DNA of 64,000 bases, taken from Salvator merianae (lineage: Eukaryota; Chordata; Lepidosauria; Squamata; Teiidae). The DNA lies in the NCBI GenBank assembly GCA_003586115.2, contig QVOM02000102.1:2892899-2956898 (forward strand). Reading direction: 5' to 3'. Positions 21,304 through 32,311 of the stretch are shown here, piece after piece. Positions within the stretch are counted from its first letter, which is position 1. Each line of letters opens with the position of its first letter. The position numbers and the translations under genes were made by a program. A model generated the notes under the pieces. It saw only the letters and a program-made list of their open reading frames with translations. It did not search any database and had not been told where the DNA came from.

Positions 21304-22434
21304 AGATTTTTATTAGGTTTTAGAATTGGAACCAAGATGGAGGTTTCTCAAATAGGTGGTATTTGTTGTTCATTACATGATTGATTAAAGTGACTAAATA
21401 AGGAGCCAGTATGTCTAGATAGCTTTTATAGAATTCTGTTATAAAACCATCTTCTCCCAGTGCTTAATTAGGTTTTTGATTTTTATAGTTTATGTTATCT
21501 CTTCTAGGGTTGGTGGCTTGGATGGATTATTTTGTTGCTTCCAGGTTAATTGGGTAATTGCAAATGTCTCAGAAAACTATTTATCTTTCCAGTTCTATTT
21601 TTATCAATGACATATAATTTTTCATAGAATGTTTTCAGAATTTCTTGCATGCCTTTGTTATTTCTTTTAATCTCCTTGGTTGAATTCCAGAGAGCTAGAA
21701 TGAAATTTGAAGTTTGATTTTGTTGAAAATTTTTTGCTAATAGTTTGGAGTTTCTATTTCCCCATTTGTACTATTTTTGGTTAAAGTATATTTTCTGATA
21801 ATACAATGTTGGATATCAAATAATCCCGATTTCTTTTGGGATTTATTTAAGAGAGTTAACGTACCTCTAGTTTGATCCTGTCTGTACTTTTGTTCTAAGG
21901 TGGGATTTTTTGCTGTTGTTCATTCTTTAGTTTATCTCCTTCTGTGTCTATTTTTCCTCTCTTTTATTAATTAGTTTAGCTGTTTGTTGGCCTCTCATTA
22001 ATAATTATTATTATTATTATTATTTAAATTTATTTTAATTTAAAATTATATTTTAAATTTGATAAATATTGCTGCTTGATCTGAATGTGCCTTTGGATTT
22101 ATTTCAGCTAAGTCTAATTGGCCAGTGAGTGTGATACTAAGATCTAGTCAAGCCTTTAGAATGTTTGGTGCCTATTAGGAAAAAAAAAAAAAAAAAGTAT
22201 ACTCTCTATGCATTCCATTGAGGTATTTAAGTGAATCTACAAGGTAGTTTTTTTCAAGCATTTTCTTAATTTGCAAGCCTCTATTATTTAAGGAGAGATG
22301 TCAAGATTTGTCTAGACTTGAGTTGAATGCTAAATTGAAACCTCCAGCAATTATAATTGGAGCAGTCACAATTAAAAGGAAAAAAAAAATGAAGTATTTA
22401 TTTTAGGACCATTTTCTGTTTTCTTTTAGGTGAG
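21304..22434 (-). pseudogene. L1/Tx1-like ORF2, endonuclease-to-RT part (frame-broken)
   Basis: No open frame of useful length survives, but position and base composition fit the continuing ORF2. Simple-repeat expansions lie here: an (ATT)n run at about 22005-22025 and A-runs at 22177-22195 and 22379-22389. Confidence 0.5.
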
Positions 22435-22700
22435 TAGATGGCAGCCAACATTAGCTCATAGGTATTTAATTGAATATTTAGAACTGTATATTTATCATTT
22501 GGGTCTACCAATTGCTGATGTATCTGAACTCCTAAATCATTGTGAATTAGAATGGCTACTCCTATAGCTTTAGCTGTTCCTGGTGATTTGTACTCATTGC
22601 ATTTATTAGTCAGTAATAGCTTGCAATTTATTCTATCAGCAGGTTGATGTAATTCTTAGATCATGCAGATGTGTGGAGCAGCTTTTTTGGTTTACATCCA
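22435..22700 (-). pseudogene. L1/Tx1-like ORF2 endonuclease remnant
   Basis: Minus-strand reading gives NEYKSPGTAKAIGVAILIHN, then DKYTVLNIQL and LMLAAIYSP. These match the GVAILIxK...GRYVxVxxxL...NxYAPN order of L1-clade endonucleases. The N-terminal part (the QETH motif) is barely recognisable (xxELHQPADRI), and the C-terminal catalytic motifs are not found. Confidence 0.6.
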
Positions 22701-23020
22701 AATCCTCTAGACCAGTGAGGTATGGAATCTACACAAATAAAAGATGTTCTAGCAAGGAGCACTTGCATCTACCTCTTGATCTCCTTCTGCAAAGCAGAAT
22801 AAAATCTCAGGTATCCAATAGAGAATCTAAAAGGTTCTTTGATGTACCCATGCTAGGCAAGAAAGTCTTATGACCTTCTTCCCACATATGCCTGTGATTA
22901 CAAGTCATTTGCCACTTTTCTTTCCTAGCCCTCATTTCCTTTGTTATCTGTCTTTCTTCACTGTCTTCCTTCCTCCCTGCCCCACCCAGCTCTTCCCAAT
23001 ACTGCGTATATATCCACACG

Positions 23021-23051
<31 letters not shown>

Positions 23052-23472
23052 GTTTATTCATGAAATTCCAAACTTCATTTAAACATGCAGTGTTTCTCAT
23101 ATGCCCTTATCCAAGTTTCATATGTTATTCTCTAAAAACATATAATTATTCTAAGCAATTTAAATAAAGCAATATATTATACTAATCTCACATAGCAGCT
23201 AGTATAGGAATCTTATAATTGATATGCTTAGAATAGTTTATCAGATTATGCTCGCTTTGTAATTTGCAAACTATCTTAAAAGAAGAGGGGAGAAAGAAAT
23301 AAAGTAGAGAAGGAGAAGAAGCAGAGAAAAAAGAAATGTGAGGCAGATGAAAGCACACAAATATTACTCTGTGCAGAACCTTTCTAAATGAACTGGCTTC
23401 CTACTGGCTTCCTACTGCTTGAGAGTTTAAGTTTTACCATTGACCTTCTAAAGTCTCTTGTTTACATCTGAC
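22701..23472. repeat. Interval with (TA)n microsatellite at 23021-23049
   Basis: No LINE motif is recognised. The interval contains about 14 TA dinucleotides, and a purine-rich tract at 23280-23335. It may be an insertion between ORF1 and ORF2, or a badly decayed spacer. Confidence 0.55.
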
Positions 23473-24504
23473 TCAGTTAAGTTTGTTTATATTTTTAGTT
23501 CTGTACGATGCTTGCATTTCTCTTCTCCCTTGTAATTCCTCAGATTGTCTTAGGGATACTTGTTTTGGGAAGGCAGCTGGTATATTTTGGTGTTTCCTTG
23601 GGCTTTTTGATAGAAACTGTTTAGGTAAAACTGAAATTTCTTCTAAAGCATTTTCAGGCATTTTTTGCATTGTCTGATGGAGTCATCTGATTAGGAGCAT
23701 TACCAGTTAGTGACTCATACAACTCTTCAGCTTGTTCCAGAGTATAAGCAATATAAGTTTCTCCTAGATTGTATATAATTAAATACATTGAAAAACTCCA
23801 TCTGTAAATAGTGGAAGAGTCCCTCAATTTTTGAAGTTTTTGCTTGAAAGTTTTTGTGGTTGCTAAAATCTCCTGTGGCAGGTCATGAAATATGGAAACT
23901 GAGTCTCCATCCATTCAGAGGTCTTGTTTATTTTGTAAGGCTTTCCATTCATTCCCATTATTATTTTTTTGCCATATGGTTCAAAGGCTACAATTATGTC
24001 TCAAGGTGGCTTTCCTGCAGCAGGACTGAGGTAAAGTGCTCTATGAACTGTGTGTAAGTCTGTAGTTTCAACTTTATGGTTAGGAATAATTTCCTTCCAC
24101 CACTTTATTAGTGCTTCTTTCAAATCAGACTCTTTCCAGCTTCTTGTGCATATGCTATTTTGTCTCATTCTCAAGCAAACATCCAGTAATATAGATCTAG
24201 TCATAATCAGATCTTGCAGAAGCTCATCTAGGCTTGTGACAATTTTCTGTTGTTGTCTTATGAGTTGTACTTTCTCCTTGGTTTGGCTAACATTCTGCTG
24301 GAGAACTACTTTCTTGTTTGAAATGGAAGCTATTGTTTGGGTTAAGCTCACAATTTCTCTTTTAAAGTCTGCTTTCATTCCTTTTGCTAATATCCATAAT
24401 AATAGCATAGGGATTAGAGAGCAAGTCACCCTTTTGTAGTTCTTTGGTTGTCTTCTGCGGTTCTGGTAAAGCAGCTGCATTTCCCTTTCTGTGTTCTCCC
24501 ACAA
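23473..24504 (-). pseudogene. L1/Tx1-like ORF1 (decayed)
   Basis: 24504-24001 encodes a 167-residue stretch: a basic N-terminus, a hydrophobic segment (MLLLWILAKGM), a coiled coil rich in Gln/Lys (about residues 55-115), then LKEALIKWWKEIIPNH. After a frame break, 23914-23654 gives SVSIFHDLPQEILATTKTF and RWSFSMYLIIYN, resembling the IxLFxDLSxxTLxxR and YRWGFPxxL motifs of the L1/Tx1 ORF1 C-terminal domain. 23670-23473 holds a tail in another frame. ORF1 proteins bind LINE RNA as trimers; this copy is non-functional. Confidence 0.68.
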
Positions 24505-24790
24505 CCATGGTGGGTCTGCTCAGTGTTTATTCTTATTTAAAACTTATTTTTCTCCACTAGTTAATGTACTTTGGTCTCTCTTGGTGCTTGAAGGTATCTT
24601 AGACTTGCTTTTTACTTCCTCCGTGGAGTAAAGTTGTTTTAACAGTTGCAAATTAGAAGCTTCCTAGAGTTTTGGGGAGTGGATCTTGCTCCTGCATCTA
24701 GCTGGATCCCTCATACATACTCTCTCCCCCTCAGGGATGCTGTCCTTGGCCAGCAGCAGCCCAATACAAATCCTGTCAATGTATCTGAAA

Positions 24791-25214
24791 GGCTAGCTTT
24801 GTGAAGCATATGTTTATAATGTTTCTTTTACCAATGCATCTCAAGTGAACTTCAGTTCTAAAAAGCTGAAATATTCACTCACTCTTGTTATTATGCCTTT
24901 GAGATATATGTAGGCTATTACACCTCATTATCATATACTGCTTAATCCACCCGTGCATATTTAACTCTCTTTTCTAACCTTATAAATAGATCTCTTCATC
25001 ATTGTTCTTTAATAACTCCCTGCTGCTTATAATGTTCTTGGATTAGACTCTAATAGAACACTCCATTTCTGGTTTTGAGAATAAGGTATTATGTGGCATC
25101 TTTATGGGCTTTCTTTGAGCATTATGGTTCCAAACTATATGATGCTCCACATATACACATTCACAGCTTTCTCATAAGCAGAAGTGTCTACTGATCAGAA
25201 GGTTGTCAAACTGG
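24791..25214. other. No recognisable feature
   Basis: AT-rich sequence between two LINE fragments. No motif is seen. Confidence 0.45.
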
Positions 25215-25640
25215 AAAGCTGTCAAAACACTACAAGTTTGTTGATGACACAAAATTGTAGTCAAAAAAAAAAAAAAAAGCAATTGCGAAGCACTCCAAAA
25301 GAATCTCTGCACATTGGAGGACTAGGTTTCAAAATGGCAAGCATTGTTCAATAGAAGCAAGTGTAAAGGGATGCATGCTGGAACAAAAAAAATCCTAAGA
25401 ACATCTATAGAGTAACAGAGTTGAGCAGGTTGACTGACCAGAAAAAGATATTGACATAATAGTTTAGTGAAAATGTAAATGTGTATTATAGATAATTAGA
25501 AATGATATTTCAAAAAGAAGTGTTGATATTATAATAGAGTTATACAAATTGAAAGTGCAACCACACTAGGAACTTAATGTGTACAATGTTGGTTACCATA
25601 TCTCAAAACAATATTTCAGAGTTAGGAAAGGTTTGTTACA
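25215..25640 (+). mobile_element. CR1-like LINE RT fragment
   Basis: The plus strand keeps the CR1-like nucleotide pattern: GTTTGTTGATGACACAAA (FVDDTK-like motif C), TTTCAAAATGGCAAGCATTG, AAGTGTAAAGGGATGCATGC (the SKCKVMHVG motif), a TGACTGACCAG block and CAACCACACTAGGAACT (RPHLEYC). Several deletions, stops and an A16 run are present. It is part of the region upstream of the C-terminus seen at 39718-40012. Confidence 0.65.
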
Positions 25641-26527
25641 CAATAGGCCAAACATGCAGAGAACAGGCTTTACAAAATGTGTTTGGTTAGAGCATGCAAA
25701 AATGTGCTAGCAGGATGAAGTGACTATGGAAATTGTGAGACAATTAGGCATCACATGTTGTAATTTAGTTTAAAAGCCTTATGAGTCAGACAGTGGTTTA
25801 TGCTTGATGATCAACCTACATTTTCCTTCAATTCATTCAAACAAAATGTTTGCTTTCAGCTTCTCTTTAAAGGTGTAAAACTAACTTGCTGCATCTATCA
25901 GTATAAACCTATCAACTTTCAAGCAGAAAACTCTACTTCAGTCATTAAGCATTACATCACAGAGTGAAGGATAAATGAAATTAAAATGTAAACTGGGGTA
26001 CAAGTAATTCACATTAAGTTGGATGAAGACCTTTCATTTCCTGCTTTATTAGTAATTTGAAGTGGGCAGTGTCTATTAGGACAACATTTGCAAGAGTGGC
26101 ATTAGGATACATTTTTGGGTATGGAAGAAGGAGATTTATACCAATGCATGTGTTTGTTTCACAGTAGAAGTTTTCATACTCTTTATTCAAGGGACACCAA
26201 GGGTTGAACTCTCTCTCTGTTTGTGCAGAAGGCAACCACTTCACTAAGGGCTTAGCTCTGCTGCTGCAATTACTGTTGTGGTTTGAGGAGAAATCTATGA
26301 CATCTCTCTGCTTCTTGGATTTTTAAACGTCTCATTGCCGCTATGGTTTCGGACATTCCAACCTTGAATCTGAGACTTCGCCCCTGAGACTTCACTGCAG
26401 CAGAGGATGAGGCATTTGTGTGTTCCCTAATAGTCTAAGGGCTCCCTGGGTTCAGATCAGTTGAAATTTAGATCCTTTCTCCTTTCCCATAGCTTCCCCG
26501 TTAACCTAACTGTCCTTAAAAGACCAT
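25641..26527. other. No recognisable feature
   Basis: No exon or repeat family is identified. The last 250 bp may belong to the LTR-like block that continues at 26964, with the MITE inserted into it. Confidence 0.35.
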
Positions 26528-26959
26528 GGGCCTGTTTGCACGTATGACAGTAGAGCATTCTAACTAGCATGGTTCAGGCTGGTCAGGATTGGGTATGGTG
26601 AGGAGTTCAGATTTGTCAGTGCTTGAATGGGAGTGCACTAGAGTGGCAGCTGTGTCTGGAATGGCCACTGGGTTCTGAAACCCAAAATCTGAACCTGGAT
26701 TTGAACCATCAGATGGCACCTGCATGGCCATGCATTCCCTGCCCTGTCCCCATTCCAAACCTGGAAGTGGTGCAGGCACTGTCCTCCCAATCCACATCTG
26801 ATCGTGCTAGTTAGTTTGGAAACTGCAATTTTGTTGATCACAGCTGTTGACCTTCAGGTGAGCTTCAGGCAAACTTCAGTAAGGGGCTGCTTGCAGGTGC
26901 AAATGCTCTGTTCCAGAGAGTGTCCTGGAACATTTCACTCACTATGTGAAAACAGACCC
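26528..26959. mobile_element. Harbinger-like MITE, reverse copy
   Basis: Bounded by GGGCCTGTTTGCAC and (right end) GTGAAAACAGACCC. Its right part, read in reverse, matches the left part of 8550-9076: the GTTTCAGGACAC/GTTCCAGGACAC block and the TTGCAAACAGCCCC/CTGCAAGCAGCCCC block. It is a second copy of the same family in the opposite orientation. No transposase. Confidence 0.65.
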
Positions 26960-26963
26960 TTTC

Positions 26964-27320
26964 TGAGTAGTTTTGTTTTCTGCTTGGCACACATGCAGTT
27001 AGGTCTCTGCAGTGTGGCCCCTACCAGGACAATCCCTAATGTTGCACCCTTTCCTCTAGCTTTGCTTGCTGTCAGACAGTCTGAGATCAGCTGTACATCT
27101 GTCACATCTGACAATCCTGCTGTTTGGGTGTTTTTCTTGTACTTTAATAAAGTGTTTTCATTAGTTTTCAAAGAATACTGTGTCTGGAAGGTCTTTACAC
27201 TGTTTGTCTTTTTATGGTCCATTCAGTGTTTATAAAACCTTTTTTATTCCCCTGTAAGGTCCTGCCTTGAGAGCTTGATGTCTGGAAGAGCTATTTTCCT
27301 CATTCCAGGGCTCTGTTCCT
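26964..27320 (+). mobile_element. Possible LTR-like fragment (second family)
   Basis: Contains TTTAATAAAGTG (about 27142-27153) followed by a GT/T-rich stretch and, at 27250-27320, the shared GAAGAGCTATTTTCCTC block also seen at 18890-18985 and 36355-36440. Borders are not defined. Confidence 0.3.
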
Positions 27321-27330
27321 AGCAGGAGTC

Positions 27331-27932
27331 ATTCATAGGGGCGTGCGCAAAGGGTACAGAGGCGGCAGGCTGGGCAATTGCTGCCAATGAAGCCATGTGC
27401 CACCCCTACACCCCGCACCCCCCCACATAAATAAAATAAAAAAGAAAAGAAAAGCCCCTACACCCCCCACACAAATAAAAAAAAAAAGAAAAGCCCCTAC
27501 ACACACCCCAACACGCAAGTAAATAAAAAAGTAAAGTAAAGTAAAGTAAAAAAAATTAAAACCTTACCTTTCGTAGAACCGCGGCGCATGAATCCTTTTA
27601 GAGTCTGCCTCTCCCTCCCATCAGAGAAACCTCTATTGGATGCCTGTTTCCCTGGCAGCAGGGAAGCGAGGCATCCAATAGGCTGGTGTAGCAGTCAGTC
27701 AAATATATTGACCAACTGCTGACACTAGTACAGCAGCCAGTAGAAATTCTACTTTCTCCACGTTGGAGGAAGTAGAACTTTTACTAGGCAGCGAAGGCAG
27801 CGAAGACAAGGTAACTCTTCGCTCTTTGCGTTCATGGGGAAGGGTTTTTTCGCCCTTCGCACGAAAACAGCGGAAATGCTGTTTTCGCTGCGAAAGGTGA
27901 AGGTGCCGAAAGTTTTCACCCATCCCTAGTCA
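27331..27932. mobile_element. hAT-like MITE with internal tandem repeat and hairpin
   Basis: Starts TAGGGGCGTGCGCAAAG and ends ...TTTTCACCCATCCCTA, an inverted, diverged version of the TAGGGATGTGCACGAAG terminus. The right half contains the family's TTCGCCCTTCGCACGAAA-type modules. Flanks GTCATTCA and GTCAGCAA are only a poor 8-bp match, so the target duplication is uncertain. The left half holds a tandem repeat (27402-27530) and a hairpin (27632-27681). Confidence 0.6.
27402..27530. repeat. Tandem repeat, CCCCTACACCCC / AAATAAA-type units
   Basis: About three diverged units of roughly 40-45 bp, each with AAGCCCCTACACMCCCC followed by an AAATAAAA-rich part, ending in a (GTAAA)n run near 27530-27550. 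Confidence 0.75.
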
Positions 27933-28937
27933 GCAAAACTAAACCCTGGAAAAGTCAGGACAGGCAAAAGCAGTTTTTTATTTTGTTTATTTTTGTTTTT
28001 CCAAGTAACAAATAGCTATGCTAAGGAATTTACTAGCACAAGATGTGATGCTAGTTACCAGTATAAATGCCAACTAAAGGCCAGCTCCTGGGTATCTGTG
28101 AGGGAGCCCACATGTCCTGTTCATGGCTTCTGACTTATTAGCCACTGTAGGAACAAACTTCTGGGCAAGCTAACAACAGGTCAAATCCAGCAGATCATAT
28201 CACACTGTCTTATGTTGTTATTTATGAGAATCCATTTAATAGGCATTACTATTAGAGCAGTAGAACAGGCTGCTATGCCAGGCCCAGGAAGTGATTGCCA
28301 AGGCAAACCACAAGGCAGCTGAGACAATTTGCAATGATCCCATGGTAAGTGTGGGACCAAAATGCTGGTGATTTAAGGAGGACAAAGCAATTGAAGGGCT
28401 CTTCTTATTGTACTGCCACCAGCTTCAAGCAGATCCTGCCAATATCTTATTGCTGTACTGTTTTGCCTTACAATTTCACCTTTCCCATGGTTTTCATGGC
28501 TCTGGGATGGTCTGTAGGCTGATAAAGAGTAGACCAATGCTGTGTCCCAGAGAGACATGAGAGATGCCTTTTTTATGGGTATGTGGCTACAACCTTTGTT
28601 TACTTAATGGTGTCTTTCTCCAAACCTTCTTTGGGATCCTGAACTGTGATAAAATAATCATTTCTCCTTTCTTTTTATTTTATTTAATTACCACTTCCAT
28701 TGTACTCAGAACATTTCATAGTGACAAAACTCAGGTTACTTTATGGGAAATAGCATCTGTGAAAAATTTAGCCATGGATCCTAATGAGATGGACTTTGTT
28801 TTATTGCCTGTTTGGGAGCAGAGTGGAAACTATTTAGTCATGGGTCAGTAAATCAGATCTATCTCAGCTCTGTTTCAAAGTCTATTAACACTTTATTTGA
28901 GTTTATCTAAATGGCTCCTGAAACCAGAAAGAAAGAA
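27933..28937. other. No recognisable feature
   Basis: No repeat family or exon is identified. The open frame at 28564-28851 has no domain and looks like chance. Confidence 0.45.
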
Positions 28938-29095
28938 TGGGAGGGAGGGAGGGAGGGAGGGAGGGAGGGAGGGAGGAAGGAAGGAAGGAAGGAAGGAAGG
29001 AAGGAAGGAAGGAAGGAAGGAAGGAAGGAAGGAAGGAAGGAAGGAAGGAAGGAAGGAGACAGAAGGAGATGGAAGGAAGGAGATGGAAATAAGAG

Positions 29096-29130
<35 letters not shown>

Positions 29131-29132
29131 AA
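28938..29132. repeat. (GGGA)n-(GGAA)n-(GAAA)n-(GA)n purine tract
   Basis: Nearly 195 bp of pure purine on the plus strand: about eight GGGA units, about 20 GGAA units, then interrupted GGAGAT/GAAA units and (GA)n. It creates long spurious open frames on both strands (Gly/Arg/Glu/Lys-rich on plus, Ser/Leu/Pro/Phe-rich on minus), which are not genes. Confidence 0.97.
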
Positions 29133-29898
29133 GGCAGTTTAGAGAGCAACTCAGTTGATTGTTAAATGTTAAATTCCAGTTTGTATGATGAACTCCTGAG
29201 TGCTGAGGGTTTTGACAGATTAAAAGTTAAGTATTAGCTGAAAGCTTGAGTTTTTTCATAGATTTCATGCAGCTTTTTATAGAAGCCTTGTTAGATGGCC
29301 TTAGACCATGGCAGATTCATGGCACATGACTAGGAGTTAACTTTAGCCAGTTAATTTGTGGCAACAAAAATGTTTGTCAGAAATTTCCTGTATTACTAAC
29401 TAATTTGCCATGCTCAGACTCTTCAGCAAACTATGAGAAAATTAATTATATATTGAATATATTTATTTTCATAACTAATTAAAAGGACAGTAATCTAATT
29501 TGGTTCCCATCAAGCTCTTTACTGGGAGTATCACGGGCAATTGGTGTTCTGGATAATTAGTTTAAATTTTACGCTTAAGCCTGTTAACAACTATGTCGAA
29601 TAATCAGATCTTACATTTTAGGATATGATGAATTCTTAAAAAAAAAAACAGAAAAGAAAAGAAAAAATCAACATATTTCATGTTCTTTTAAAATTAAGGA
29701 AGTTAACATCATGAAGATTTGAGGGAAGGATTTGTCTTTTAAATCCTTCTCAGGCCCTATGCAGCAATGGTTATGTGGTATTGCATGGAAAGGCAAAGTT
29801 TGATGTTTCAGTTCAGTAGCATCAAATCAAGACTTCTAAAAAAGGCTTTGTCCTATTCCTTTTGTCCTCATGGCAACAGTTTACGAACTGCTACTAAT
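29133..29898. other. No recognisable feature
   Basis: AT-rich sequence with an A-rich run at 29639-29667. No motif is identified. Confidence 0.45.
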
Positions 29899-31545
29899 TC
29901 TGTTGCGAGCAATGCACTGGGGACACTAGTATTAATGGGGAAAAAAGTTCACCCAGGCAACTAGCTCTAAAATGAGATATTTATGCTGTGGCTTTAAAAA
30001 TCGTAAATTTGCATAGTACACCATAAAACAATCAAACAAGAACAAAAATACTTCCAAACAAATATTGGGCTAAATCAGAATATAAGCTGAATTAAAATAA
30101 GAAAAGTTTTAAAAAGGCATAAAAACGGCCGAATGATAGCTCTTCACAACTCTTAACAGGAATCAGCTGTCAATGTATTTAGTTCCTATATAAAAGAAGA
30201 TGGAGTTCTCACTCCCTGTACCATGCTACATATATGCAAGGGTCCAACAAGGTAAAAAAAACCCATAACAGCATCTTTTTATGAATATAAGGGTCACATA
30301 AGGACAATCTTGATAGGTTTGGCTGAAAGAAGCTGATAGAAGGGGAAAAGAAGGGGAACACTACCCTAAATACACACTAGACTAATAAAAGGAGACCCTA
30401 GCTTAGACAGTTACAGCCAGTTCTCACCCACAGTCAAAGGGGAAGTTAAGATCGATGCTTTCCTGCCAGTGTGAGGCTCCAAAGTTCGGTACAGTTCCAG
30501 AGGCAGAGCTCCAGCAGAATGCAACTTTGTAAAAGTAACAAAAGTGGCAGTTATTTGGCTCTGTAACCTAGCCAAGGCACAGATTGGGATCAGAATAAAG
30601 TGCAGCTGCTTTGTGGTGAAATAGCAAGATGGCAGGCAACATAACAAGCAGAGTGGAATGAAGTGGGGTGGACCTCTGTGGTAGCACAGCAGCAGCAGTT
30701 CCAAATGACAGTGTGGATCCTGAAAGTAGTAGGTAACAAAAAAAAAAAAAAAAATCACACTGGGTTACTTCTGGTGTATGATTTTCTATATATTTGGCTT
30801 TGGGGGATATCCATAGGTTACACCCAGGGATGGAACTAATAGGTTTCATTAATGTATGCCAATGTGCAAGCTGCAGTGGGGAAAATGTGAATGGAAGGGG
30901 CAAGTAATATAGTGTTTGTGTCAGTATTGTCCATTTCTGGTGCTTTATTTTGCTTGGGTGAATGTGCCCAGTTGGAGAGGACACCTCTTAACAGCATTGT
31001 TGGGCTTAAACGGATGACCTTTACTTTAAACAAAAGCCATTCTTTTGTTGGAACCAGTTTCCAGCCAGATTTCAATGCTGCTGCCTTGCATTCATATTTA
31101 GAGTCTCAAGTCTGTTATTAGCAATAGGTAGATCTGGGATGCCAAGTAGCTCTTGATGTTATCATTTCAATTCTGTCCAAGATGATATCAGCTGTCAGGA
31201 GTGGATTACCTCCTGATAATGGGTTTCCTTTCTGATTCAGCCCTGCTTATGCAGACGTCTCTGTTCCGCACCCTTTTGCTTTAGGCAGGGACAGAATAAT
31301 TTGCAATATTTTCCTGTTGTTTTTCAAAATCAGGTCTGTCTTTCCAATATGGATTCTGTTGAACAAAGATGGATCCTGATCTAGTACAGAGATCCAGGCT
31401 TTCCGTTGTAAATTCCAGTACTTTCAGCTTATATGCCAATTGTGTTTATGATGCTAATGTCCAGTTCTGTGTTCCAAAGGTATTTGGACCATGACAGAGC
31501 CTTGCCTTTTGATGACACAGCAAACTAGGCCTTAGGATTCGGGGT
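29899..31545 (-). mobile_element. LTR-like repeat, copy C
   Basis: The longest uninterrupted copy of the family at 12276-13757. The left end is TGTTGCGAGCAATGCACTGG, and the right end lies near GGATTCGGGGTAATA. In minus orientation, a TTTTATATAGG box (from 30187-30197) lies about 290 bp before the end of the element, and a long putative U3 of about 1.3 kb precedes it. An A18 run sits at 30737-30754. No coding remnant of gag, pol or env is visible. Solo LTR is the working interpretation. Confidence 0.48.
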
Positions 31546-31775
31546 AATATTTGCTATAATTCCAAAAGACAAAATGACTGTTCTTCATGTAGTTGAGAAT
31601 ATTGATTTTCAGGGGTTGTTACCAGTATTATGTGTGTAAACATGTACAGTTGATCCCATGCATGAATCTCTGGGACCTGTAAGACTCTGGACATTAAGGC
31701 TGTAATAACTAAAACTTATGGATTCTGCCTGAGAAACCATGTTTCTAGTCTACAGTATGTGTGCATGCATGTGTG
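31546..31775. other. No recognisable feature
   Basis: Short spacer before a TG/TA-rich simple repeat. Confidence 0.4.
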
Positions 31776-31820
31776 TGTGTATGTATATATATACACACAC
31801 ATACACACATATACATTCAT
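31776..31820. repeat. (TG)n/(TA)n/(CA)n microsatellite
   Basis: Compound alternating purine-pyrimidine repeat immediately left of the Tigger-like element. Confidence 0.85.
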
Positions 31821-32311
31821 ATCTTGGTACCCATGGTTAATTGTCTCCAGCAGGCACAATAGGTACCAAAGATGTTGAGTACCAAACAATTTTTTTCCCA
31901 TAAGAAATAATGTAAATAAATTTAATGTGTTCCCAAACCAAAGGCAATGAAGATTTTTAAAGCAATATGTAAAAATATATGGTTGTATATCATTACTTCA
32001 CATGAGAAATAAACCTAAAAATTAATAAATACCTGTACAGTACTTCGATTAAATACACAAAATGACCACAGAAGCCATGATAACACCTCAAGGGGATGTG
32101 CACAGGGTAAGAGCTACCACATGACTGACACATGACCCTTTGTTTCAGCTGGAAAAGGTAGCGAGTCACGAGGCAACCTGCACCAACAAGTTCTAGATTG
32201 GACATTGCATACCAAACAAATGATGAATACCAAGCCAAATTTTTCATGTCAAAATGTGTTGAGTACCAAATTTGATGAGTCTCAAGGCAGTTGAGTACCA
32301 AGGTACCACTG
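31821..32311. mobile_element. Tigger/pogo-like Tc1-mariner element (non-autonomous)
   Basis: The right end, read in reverse, is CAGTGGTACCTTGGTACTCA followed by repeated GGTACTCAAC blocks, and the left end carries TCTTGGTACCC and repeated GGTACCAAAG/GAGTACCAAAC blocks. A subterminal TTCCCATAAGAAATAATGTA matches the typical Tigger-type pattern of TTCCCATAGGAATAATGTAAAT. TA follows the right end (32312-32313), as expected for a TA target. The left tip is blurred by the adjacent microsatellite. There is no transposase. Confidence 0.7.

Larger units (their letters stand above)
19062..24790 (-). mobile_element. L1/Tx1-like LINE, near full length but decayed
   Basis: In minus orientation, the order is 5' region (24790-24505), ORF1 (24504-23473), endonuclease remnant (about 22690-22435), RT (21303-20590), post-RT region (20525-20193) and an AT-rich 3' UTR ending in an A-rich tail near 19062. 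The RT is clearly of the L1/Tx1 type but differs from the L1 at 6492, so it is a separate lineage. The ORF1-endonuclease interval (22700-23470) contains a (TA)n run and may hold an insertion. Many stops show it is long dead. Confidence 0.8.

Noticed and set aside
28897..29165. Overlapping open frames on both strands (Gly/Arg/Glu/Lys or Ser/Leu/Pro/Phe repeats)
   Set aside because: They are translations of the purine microsatellite; no protein family fits.
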